Assembly (NCBI GenBank): GCA_005772895.1
Contig: SXIH01000042.1
Span: 39,254 to 103,253, forward strand
From: Bacteroidota bacterium
GTDB lineage: Bacteria; Bacteroidota; Bacteroidia; 2-12-FULL-35-15
DNA: 64,000 bases
Reading direction: 5' to 3'
Part shown: in pieces, positions 57,395-64,000 of the stretch
Numbering within the stretch: the first letter of the stretch is position 1
Layout: the number at the start of each line of letters is the position of its first letter
Translations under genes and position numbers: made by a program
Notes under the pieces: generated by a model
Seen by the model: the letters and a program-made list of their open reading frames with translations, nothing else
Told to the model about the DNA's origin: nothing
Databases searched by the model: none

Positions 57395-57554
57395 AAGGCC
57401 GGGCGCGGTGCCGCCAAGGGGTGAACCCCATTTTACGAGAAAATTTTGGCAAAAACTTCAGTTTTTTTGCTTAGATTTTCCGGAAAATGGTGAGAGGCGG
57501 GAAGCAATCGCCCGGTCTTGAATTTTTGTTTCTTTTTGTTCAAGCAAAAAGAAA
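57395..57554. ncRNA. Structured GC-rich intergenic element, possible RNA or repeat
   Basis: An outer stem joins AAGGCCGGGCG (57395-57405) with CGCCCGGTCTT (57509-57519), 10 of 11 paired. Inside, CCGCC (57411) pairs GGCGG (57496), GGGG-TGAA-CCCC forms a hairpin at 57418-57429, CCATTTT (57428) can pair AAAATGG (57484), and ATTTTCCGGAAAAT (57475-57488) is a palindrome. A separate 10-bp hairpin with A/T-rich stem lies at 57529-57554 (TTTCTTTTTG, CAAAAAGAAA). It lies in the 365-base gap between the regulator and the next gene. No ORF explains it. Confidence 0.5.
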
Positions 57555-57621
57555 AAGAAGAAACTTAGAAGAGCAAATCACATAGGCTAACATCAAAAGC
57601 TTTAACAGCACTAACAACATG

Positions 57622-57652
57622 GAGAGATTGCTTCTCTTCGCTCGCAATGACG
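57622..57652. repeat. Half copy of the GAGATTGC...GCAATGACG repeat
   Basis: GAGAGATTGCTTCTCTTCGC followed by TCGCAATGACG matches the right half of the element at 45250-45350. It lies just 3' of the BNR protein stop (57672), in the same gap as the structured element. Confidence 0.65.
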
Positions 57653-57671
57653 TTTCTAACGGAGACTAAAC

Positions 57672-60600
57672 TCAATACACTACAATTTTCTTACTAACAA
57701 CACCCTTACTATTCCTTAAGGAAAGTAAATAAACACCTTTTTTAAAAGAAGAAACATCAATTCTATTTTCTTCTCTTCCATTAAACGAGTTGTATTTTTT
57801 GTCGTACACTACTCTACCAATCACATCCGTAATTTCAACACTTACATCATTTGTTATATTTGAGATTGCTCCAAAGGAGTCCCCTTGGGAAAAAATAAGG
57901 TTTACAATTTCATTGCTTGGATTCGGATACACAGAATATAAGATTCCATTCTCACCTAACTCATCAATACCAACAAACGGAGTTGATGTAGAATAACAAC
58001 CCGTTAAACTATCAACTTGCTGCAAAGTTATTGTTAAACCAAACCAAGGTAATACATAAAACGAATCGGTAGCTCCGGGAATAATTACACCGCTATTCAG
58101 CCATTGGTTTCCTGTTGGAAAATTTGAAAATAAAGTATCATTGCTCAAAGTAATTGTTGGAACAGGTGGAAGTGGCGCAACATAAATATCTACAGTATCA
58201 GAAGATAAAGTACAACCAAAAACATCGGTAACAGTTACACAATGTGAACTTGTAATTAATGTACTTATTGAAAATGAAACTTGTAATGTTGGATACCAAG
58301 AATAAGAATTACCATTACTTGATGTCAATACAATAGAAGAACCTTGGCAAATTGTATCGTTCTTGTTTAAAGAAATCAATGGAGTTGTTTGAGGGCTCAC
58401 TGCAATATAACTATATTTTGTAACTGAATCGGTACCAAAAGCATTTGTTACAACTAATGTTACATCGTTATAAACTCCGGGCGTGTTGTATGTAACCACA
58501 GGATTTTGCAAAGTAGATGTTGCAGGAGTTCCACCAGGGAAAGTCCAGTTCCAAGCAGTTGGAGAATTTGTGGTGCTGTCTGAAAACTGAACATCAAATC
58601 CGGGACAACCACTTAAAGTATCTCCCACAAAATTTGCAAAAGGTAAATTTGATAAAGGATCAAAAATAGTTGTTTCCCATAATCCGCGGCCATAAGTTGC
58701 TGCACGTAATTTATTTGAACCGTAATGAATTTCTAATTCATCAACAATTACATTTGGTAATCCGTTTGAATAAGGCATCCATGAGCTTAAATCATTATCA
58801 ATATAATAAACACCTAAGTCGGTACCAACATAAACTCCTTCATTCGTGCCTGTTTGATTCACAACACAATTCACAGGAATGTTTGGTAAACTACCGGAAA
58901 TATTTGTCCAAGAAGAACCTCCATTAATTGTTTTATAAACTTTTATTCCATCAACATATCCCGAGCGGGTCATCCAAACAATATTCGGATCGGTTGTGCT
59001 TACTTCCAGAGCAGTGATGGAAGCGCCACCCGATGTTGGATAAGAAACCGTTGTCCAGTTTGCTCCACCATCAATTGTTTTATATATTGTAGATGATGTA
59101 GCAGCATAAATATAAAGCGGATTTGATTGTGAAACTTCCAGAACAATTAATCCGCTTGAATTAAATGTTGAAATTTTTGTCCAGAAAAGTCCACGGTTAA
59201 CTGATTTCCAAACATTTTTAAAACCAGCATAAATAGTGAGAGGATCAATTGGATCTTGCATCCAAGGAGTAATCCACTCACCATCTTCAGTAATATTATT
59301 ATAGATATCATCAAAATTTGAACCGCCATCAGTCGAACCAAGCAATCCTCCGTTTTGATATTCGCAATAAACATAGTTAGGATCGCTCCAATCAATAAAA
59401 CATTCCATTCCATCGCCACCGGTTACTCTGTCGTATGCGCTCGTATTAAAAAGATTGCAACCATTATCTTGCCAACCCTGAACAACCAAATTAGAATTTG
59501 TAACAGAATTTCCCAAGCGATACATTTCACCAATTTGTAATCCATCACTTTTGTCCTGCCATGAATTTCCTCCATCATCCGTTACATAAATTCCACCATC
59601 GCAAGCAGCAAATGCTTCTGTTCCATCTGGACGATAATATAAACCGTGAATGTCAGCATGCAAATATGGCAATCCTCCATCGCCCCACCAGTGTGTAATA
59701 CATTGCCAGTTAACTCCTGCATCATACGACTTCCAAATATTTACTCCACCAACAATTATTTCATTTCCATCATAAGGAGCAACAGCTAAAGAAAGTGTAT
59801 ACCAACCATTTCCACCTCCATCACTTCCATCATAATCGTATCCTAATAAATTAGGAGAATTACTTTGCATTGTAAAAGTTGTTCCGGAATTTGTTGAAAG
59901 ATATAATCCTTTAAAACCACTATCAGCTGAAGCTGACAATAATAAATAAACATTATCCGGACTTGCGGGGCAAACTGCAACTGCAACTCTATTAACTGTA
60001 GAAGGAAAAGGCAAGCCCGCACCTGTTGGAACAGTTGCAAATGAGGTTCCTGTGTTTGTTGATTTATATAATCCTGTTGCACCTGCTGCATAAATAACAG
60101 AAGGATCACCAGGTTTAAATTCCATGTCTTTAATACTTCCTGTATTTAATACTTTCGTCCAAGTAACTCCTGCATCATAAGATTTAAAAACTCCAGAACT
60201 GGAAGCAGCAAAAATTATATTGTTATCATTTGGATTAATCAATACTCTGCCAATACTTCTTCCTTGACTTGTAATCCAATTTAATCCTGTGATACTCCAA
60301 GTTATTCCGCCATCAATAGATTTCAAAACACCAACACCATAAGTATCACTAGCATCCTGATCGCCAGTTCCGATGTACATGATGTTTGTATTTGTAGGAT
60401 CAATAGCAATATCGTTTACACCGAGCGTAGGTAAATTATCGGTGTTGGTTGTCCAGGTAAGACCTGCATCTACTGTTTTCCACAGACCACCAGCCGGAGC
60501 ACCAACCCAAATAATATTTGGATTTGTCGGATGAAACGTAATACAGTTTAATCGCCCAGCCCCTCCTCCATTGGAAGGAACATCAAAAGAACCGACAGGT

Positions 60601-60965
60601 GTCCAGTCGCCACCAATCATCATGGAACTTCTGTTAGAATGATTTTCTATTAACTTTTGTAATTCTTCTTTCCCTTTATTTAAAACAGTTCTGTCGCCAC
60701 TAGGGTAAACGCGTGGTTCAATTTGTTGCTCCCAACGTTTGTACATTACGTATCCTTCATTTTCTTTTTCAGTATTGTTTCTAAAACTAAAAAAGCTTTT
60801 GAATTTTTCTTTTTTCTCTTCTCTTTCCCAAAATTTATTGAAAGATTTTTGAACTTCATAAAAGTTCACTTCAGGGTCTTGCATTTTTTTAACCCAATCT
60901 TGAGAAAAAGAAATAAATGGTGCAGAAAAAATAATGGCAAATAAGAAAATTAGTCTACGTAGCAT
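57672..60965 (-). CDS. Secreted VPS10/BNR-type propeller with PKD domain and T9SS type A CTD
   Basis: 1097 residues. Signal peptide LIFLFAIIFSAPFISFSQ. From about 115 to 760 are BNR/sortilin-like blades with repeating GGLWKTVDAGLTWT and S.DGGITW-type Asp-box motifs, as in VPS10/glycosyl-hydrolase-like propellers. A PKD domain follows at about 775-860 (FQFSDSTTNSPTAWNWTFPGGTPATS) and further Ig-like sequence. The CTD begins VYPNPSNEIVNLIFSQ and ends RNSKGVVSKKIVVY. It is likely an extracellular carbohydrate-active or adhesive protein. No catalytic residue can be assigned. Confidence 0.88.
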   Translation of the reverse strand: MLRRLIFLFAIIFSAPFISFSQDWVKKMQDPEVNFYEVQKSFNKFWEREEKKEKFKSFFSFRNNTEKENEGYVMYKRWEQQIEPRVYPSGDRTVLNKGKEELQKLIENHSNRSSMMIGGDWTPVGSFDVPSNGGGAGRLNCITFHPTNPNIIWVGAPAGGLWKTVDAGLTWTTNTDNLPTLGVNDIAIDPTNTNIMYIGTGDQDASDTYGVGVLKSIDGGITWSITGLNWITSQGRSIGRVLINPNDNNIIFAASSSGVFKSYDAGVTWTKVLNTGSIKDMEFKPGDPSVIYAAGATGLYKSTNTGTSFATVPTGAGLPFPSTVNRVAVAVCPASPDNVYLLLSASADSGFKGLYLSTNSGTTFTMQSNSPNLLGYDYDGSDGGGNGWYTLSLAVAPYDGNEIIVGGVNIWKSYDAGVNWQCITHWWGDGGLPYLHADIHGLYYRPDGTEAFAACDGGIYVTDDGGNSWQDKSDGLQIGEMYRLGNSVTNSNLVVQGWQDNGCNLFNTSAYDRVTGGDGMECFIDWSDPNYVYCEYQNGGLLGSTDGGSNFDDIYNNITEDGEWITPWMQDPIDPLTIYAGFKNVWKSVNRGLFWTKISTFNSSGLIVLEVSQSNPLYIYAATSSTIYKTIDGGANWTTVSYPTSGGASITALEVSTTDPNIVWMTRSGYVDGIKVYKTINGGSSWTNISGSLPNIPVNCVVNQTGTNEGVYVGTDLGVYYIDNDLSSWMPYSNGLPNVIVDELEIHYGSNKLRAATYGRGLWETTIFDPLSNLPFANFVGDTLSGCPGFDVQFSDSTTNSPTAWNWTFPGGTPATSTLQNPVVTYNTPGVYNDVTLVVTNAFGTDSVTKYSYIAVSPQTTPLISLNKNDTICQGSSIVLTSSNGNSYSWYPTLQVSFSISTLITSSHCVTVTDVFGCTLSSDTVDIYVAPLPPVPTITLSNDTLFSNFPTGNQWLNSGVIIPGATDSFYVLPWFGLTITLQQVDSLTGCYSTSTPFVGIDELGENGILYSVYPNPSNEIVNLIFSQGDSFGAISNITNDVSVEITDVIGRVVYDKKYNSFNGREENRIDVSSFKKGVYLLSLRNSKGVVSKKIVVY

Positions 60966-61142
60966 ATTGTATAAGTATAAAATTTGATGCTGATGTAAAA
61001 ATTCAATTAATGCTTTCTGAAATACAAAAAAATTAAATTGAATTTTTAATCTGCACTAACCATTCTAAAATTCATATCAATAAAAATTGATATAAATTAA
61101 GAATTGGTAAAGTAGTACAAGATACAATATTGTATGCTTTTA
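60966..61142. other. Intergenic gap, nothing recognised
   Basis: The 177 bases between the BNR protein start and the stop of the DAHP synthase gene are AT-rich, without a clear terminator or ORF. Confidence 0.5.
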
Positions 61143-62150
61143 TCAAACTAAATTCAGACTATAATTAGTATTCAGTCGACCAACCAAGTGTTTTGATTCA
61201 TCAAAATTTAAGGTCTGAGCCCCATCACTGGCTGCTTCTTCGGGTTTTTCATGCACTTCGTAAATAACGCCATCGGCACCGGCCATCATGGCTGCCAAAG
61301 CAATCAAAGGAACATGTTCTCTGATACCAATTCCATGAGAAGGATCAGCAATAACAGGTAAATGAGTCTTTTCTTTTAAAATTGGAACAGCGTTAATATC
61401 AAATGTGTTTCTATATGCCGTTTCATAGGAACGGATACCTCTTTCGCACAACATTAATTTTTCGTTTCCGCTGGAAAAAATGTATTCAGCTGATTGTAAA
61501 AGTTCATCAATTGTTCCACTCATTCCACGTTTGATTAAAACGGGTTTATCTACTCTACCTAATTCATCTAACAAATTGAAGTTTTGTGAATTTCGAGCAC
61601 CCACCTGAAAAACGTCCACATAATCTATCATCTCGGCAATCTGAGAAACCTGCATTACTTCAGTAATAATTTTTATTCCGTTTGCCCGACAAATGCGATG
61701 AAACATTTTTAAACCATCAATCCCCATTCCTCGAAAAGCATAAGGTGAACTGCGGGGTTTAAAAACTCCGCCACGCATTATTTTAATATTGTTCTCCACC
61801 AAATGTTTCACTACTTTTTCAACTTGCTCTTCACTTTCAATACTGCATGGACCGGCCATAATGGAAAAATTATTTTCTCCAATTAAAACACCATTGCCTA
61901 AATCAATTTCTGTAGCATTCACTTTCCATTTACGAGAAACGAACTTGTATCCATCAGAAACACGATGAACGTCTTGAACTCCATCCAAACTTCCAATCAA
62001 ACGAATATCAAATTCATTTTTACCGATACAAACCAAGTAAATTCCCTTTTGAGTTTTTACTTCAGTTGTTTTATAGCCAATAGCATTTATTGAAGAAAGA
62101 ATTTTTTCTTTTGCTGTTGGCGAAATTTTTTGTTGTAGTTGAATAATCAT
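61143..62150 (-). CDS. 3-deoxy-7-phosphoheptulonate (DAHP) synthase
   Basis: 335 residues. The N-terminal 75 residues form a ferredoxin-like regulatory domain (MIIQLQQKISPTAKEKI...LIGSLDGVQDVHRVSDGYKFVSRKW), as in the AroA(I-beta) subfamily. The catalytic barrel has IMAGPCSIESEEQVEKVV, GGVFKPRSSPYAFRGMG, MQVSQIAEMIDYVDVFQVGARNSQNF, LLIKRGMSGTIDELL-type and DPSHGIGIREHVPLIALAAMMAGADGVIYEVH. It makes the first shikimate intermediate from PEP and erythrose-4-phosphate. Its place after trpA suggests a tryptophan/aromatic operon. Confidence 0.93.
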   Translation of the reverse strand: MIIQLQQKISPTAKEKILSSINAIGYKTTEVKTQKGIYLVCIGKNEFDIRLIGSLDGVQDVHRVSDGYKFVSRKWKVNATEIDLGNGVLIGENNFSIMAGPCSIESEEQVEKVVKHLVENNIKIMRGGVFKPRSSPYAFRGMGIDGLKMFHRICRANGIKIITEVMQVSQIAEMIDYVDVFQVGARNSQNFNLLDELGRVDKPVLIKRGMSGTIDELLQSAEYIFSSGNEKLMLCERGIRSYETAYRNTFDINAVPILKEKTHLPVIADPSHGIGIREHVPLIALAAMMAGADGVIYEVHEKPEEAASDGAQTLNFDESKHLVGRLNTNYSLNLV

Positions 62151-62156
62151 GTCTCT

Positions 62157-62188
62157 ACGAATTACGAATTTTGACGAATTACGAATCT
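62157..62188. repeat. ACGAATTACGAATT short-period repeat
   Basis: Two ACGAATTACGAATT units lie between the DAHP synthase start and the trpA stop. The reverse-complement form occurs at 19178-19210. Confidence 0.65.
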
Positions 62189-62200
62189 GTGTACTAAGTT

Positions 62201-63031
62201 TTATTTTACTATTAGCTTATTCCCCTCTAGAGAGGGGTTAGGGGTGTGTTGTTGTAGAGAGTGAATTCCATTTACAAATACACCAATGTCCTTTTTCAAA
62301 TCTTCGCTTTTATCTATCGCCTTAATAAAAGCGCTTCCAATAATAGCTCCATTAGCATATTCGCAGGCTTTTGAAAATGTTTGGTGATTATGAATTCCAA
62401 AACCTATTATTGTTGGATTTTTTAATTTCATATTGGCAATTCTCATAAAATATTTTTCCTGTTCATCGTCTATTTTATTTTTCTTACCTGTGGTACTTGC
62501 TGAGGAAACCATGTAAATAAATCCATCTGAATTTTCATCAATCAATCTAATTCGTTCTTCGGATGTTTGCGGAGTTATCAAAAAAATATTTTTCAAGTTG
62601 TATTTTTCAAATATTGATTTGTATTCATCTAAATATTCCTGCATAGGTAAATCGGGAATAATAAGTCCTGAGATTCCTAGCGATGAAGCGTCTTTACAAA
62701 ATTTCTCTACTCCATACTGTAAAACAGGATTTAAGTAACCCATTAAGATAAGTGGGATTTCGGAAGTTACATTTCGGAAGTTTTGCAATTGTTGAAATAA
62801 TAATTTAATCGTCATACCATTTTCCAAAGCAATTTCACTGCTCCGCTGAATAGTTGGACCATCAGCTAATGGATCAGAAAAAGGCATACCAATTTCAATC
62901 ATATCAACTCCATTCTTTTCCAATTCACTTATGATTGTATTAGTATCATTCAAGGTTGGAAACCCGGCAGTAAAATAAACAGAAAGAATATCCTTCTTTT
63001 TATCCTGAAACAATTTATTTATAGCATTCAT
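62201..63031 (-). CDS. trpA: Tryptophan synthase alpha chain, repeat-derived C-terminal tail
   Basis: 276 residues. Catalytic residues are present: E46 in DMIEIGMPFSDPLADGP and D57. The SSASTTG loop (YMVSSASTTGKKN) and GFGIHNHQTFSKACEYANGAIIGSAFIKAI end the barrel. It splits indole-3-glycerol phosphate to indole for TrpB. The final residues (HTPNPSLEGNKL) are coded by an interspersed palindrome, CCCCTCTAGAGAGGGG at 62222-62237, so the tail is not part of the ancestral protein. Twenty-four bases separate it from trpB upstream. Confidence 0.94.
   Translation of the reverse strand: MNAINKLFQDKKKDILSVYFTAGFPTLNDTNTIISELEKNGVDMIEIGMPFSDPLADGPTIQRSSEIALENGMTIKLLFQQLQNFRNVTSEIPLILMGYLNPVLQYGVEKFCKDASSLGISGLIIPDLPMQEYLDEYKSIFEKYNLKNIFLITPQTSEERIRLIDENSDGFIYMVSSASTTGKKNKIDDEQEKYFMRIANMKLKNPTIIGFGIHNHQTFSKACEYANGAIIGSAFIKAIDKSEDLKKDIGVFVNGIHSLQQHTPNPSLEGNKLIVK
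62222..62237. repeat. CCCCTCTAGAGAGGGG palindrome at the 3' end of trpA
   Basis: A perfect 16-bp palindrome, followed by TTAGGGGTGTG, lies in frame within the last codons of trpA. Its translation gives TPNPSLEG. Confidence 0.75.
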
Positions 63032-63040
63032 TTTTTTCTT

Positions 63041-63073
63041 CTTTTGACTTTTGACTTATTTCTTTTGACTTTC
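63041..63073. repeat. CTTTTGACTT short-period repeat at the trpB stop
   Basis: CTTTTGACTTTTGACTT and later CTTTTGACTTTC run across the trpB stop codon into the trpA-trpB gap. The last TrpB residues (SQKK) are encoded by this repeat. Confidence 0.6.
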
Positions 63074-64000
63074 TATATAGGTTGCCAAATCCTTATCTCC
63101 TCGCCCCGAAAGATTAATTACAACAACTTCATTCTCTTTTGCATTTAACTTTTCCAAGTGTGCCAAAGCATGTGCACTTTCTAAAGCAGGAATAATTCCT
63201 TCCAATTCACATAATAAAAACACAGCCTTCAAAGCTTCTTCATCTGTTGCAGAAACAAATTCTGCTCGTCCGGTTTCAAACAAATGCGCATGAATAGGTC
63301 CAACTCCCGGATAATCCAATCCTGCTGAAATGCTATAAGGTTCTGTTATTTGCCCATCATCTGTTTGCATCAACAATGTTTTGCTTCCGTGAATGATTCC
63401 AGGCTTTCCCAAAATGCTAGTTGCAGCAGAATATCCTGAATCAATTCCTTTTCCTGCTGCTTCCACAGCTATTAATTTTACTTTTTCATTTTCCAGATAA
63501 TGATAAAATGCTCCTGCAGCATTACTTCCTCCACCAACACAAGCAATTACATAATCAGGGGTTTCATTTCCAGTTTTTTCAAGTAATTGTTTTTTCATCT
63601 CTTCACTAATCACACTTTGAAAACGAGCAACCATATCGGGATATGGATGCGGTCCAACCACAGAACCAATAATGTAATAAGTATCTACGGGGTTATTGAT
63701 CCAATCACGAATGGCTTCATTTGTTGCATCTTTTAACGTTTTACTTCCGCTTGTTGCCGGAATCACTTGTGCGCCCAATAATTTCATACGGGCAACATTC
63801 GGAGCTTGACGCTTAATATCAACTTCTCCCATATATACAATACACTTGAGGCCCATTAAAGCACATACTGTTGCAGTTGCAACTCCATGCTGACCCGCAC
63901 CAGTCTCCGCAATTATTCTTGTTTTTCCTAATCGTTTTGCTAACAGAATTTGTCCGAGTGTATTATTTATTTTATGAGCACCCGTATGATTTAAATCTTC
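63056..64000 (-). CDS. trpB: Tryptophan synthase beta chain, partial (N-terminus outside window)
   Basis: The frame is open to the window edge, giving 314 residues. It begins [13 protein letters not shown], which holds the PLP-binding lysine, then [50 protein letters not shown] and the phosphate-binding [35 protein letters not shown] and [15 protein letters not shown] close the enzyme. An ATG at 63856 is internal and not the start. It joins indole with serine. It is co-directional with trpA and the DAHP synthase gene, as the end of a trp operon. Confidence 0.95.
   Translation of the reverse strand, partial: EDLNHTGAHKINNTLGQILLAKRLGKTRIIAETGAGQHGVATATVCALMGLKCIVYMGEVDIKRQAPNVARMKLLGAQVIPATSGSKTLKDATNEAIRDWINNPVDTYYIIGSVVGPHPYPDMVARFQSVISEEMKKQLLEKTGNETPDYVIACVGGGSNAAGAFYHYLENEKVKLIAVEAAGKGIDSGYSAATSILGKPGIIHGSKTLLMQTDDGQITEPYSISAGLDYPGVGPIHAHLFETGRAEFVSATDEEALKAVFLLCELEGIIPALESAHALAHLEKLNAKENEVVVINLSGRGDKDLATYIESQKK

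Noticed and set aside
57395..57519. tRNA or rRNA fragment in the GC-rich gap
   Set aside because: No cloverleaf, T-loop GTTCGA motif or rRNA-like text is present; the stems are those of a repeat or unknown RNA.

Overview
This is an AT-rich chromosomal segment (about one third GC by eye) from a member of the Bacteroidota. Several signals agree: type IX secretion (T9SS) components (PorQ, PorP/SprF), about ten secreted proteins that end in type A or type B T9SS sorting domains, the Bacteroidota-type ribosomal protein bTHX, the Bacteroidota GlmU-like protein, promoter boxes of the TAnnTTTG kind, and no obvious Shine-Dalgarno sequences. The species cannot be named from the sequence. No rRNA, tRNA, CRISPR array, integrase or transposase was seen.

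Layout. 1-4331: two secreted proteins on the minus strand. The first is cut by the window edge just as its type B sorting domain begins. 4486-21441: mostly housekeeping genes (TPR-like protein, cmk, porQ, lon, GlmU-like, ligA, TonB-like, prmC, ribD, two RsbW-like ATPases, YigZ, an M42-like peptidase, a cation/proton antiporter). 21481-27908: a PorP/SprF plus CotH type-B cargo pair, a frameshifted outer-membrane barrel, a DUF1761 protein and a DASS transporter. 28005-36253: fmt, HU, agmatinase-like, TrmH-like, bTHX, pdxH, class IV aminotransferase, GmhB-like, rhomboid, DinB-like and NDH-2. 36339-39490: a TPR/PD40 protein and an OmpA-family protein. 39684-60965: an accessory region rich in secreted proteins. 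It holds a DUF4907 lipoprotein with three Kelch-propeller T9SS proteins, two SBBP-propeller T9SS proteins, a 1097-residue BNR/VPS10-like propeller with a PKD domain, and a LytS/LytTR two-component system with a propeller sensor. 61143-64000: DAHP synthase, trpA and partial trpB.

How the parts fit. PorQ belongs to the T9SS machinery and PorP/SprF is the usual partner of type B cargo; the many CTD proteins are the cargo. The LytS-type sensor and LytTR regulator lie beside the secreted-protein block, and a 27-bp motif recurs upstream of three minus-strand genes there, including in the intergenic region just upstream of the sensor. This suggests, but does not prove, a local regulon.

Unusual points: an in-frame amber codon and a palindromic repeat inserted in the sensor kinase; in-frame repeat-derived peptides in PrmC and TrpA; a one-base frameshift in a barrel gene; several interspersed palindromic and short-period repeats at gene borders; and a structured GC-rich element at 57395-57554.
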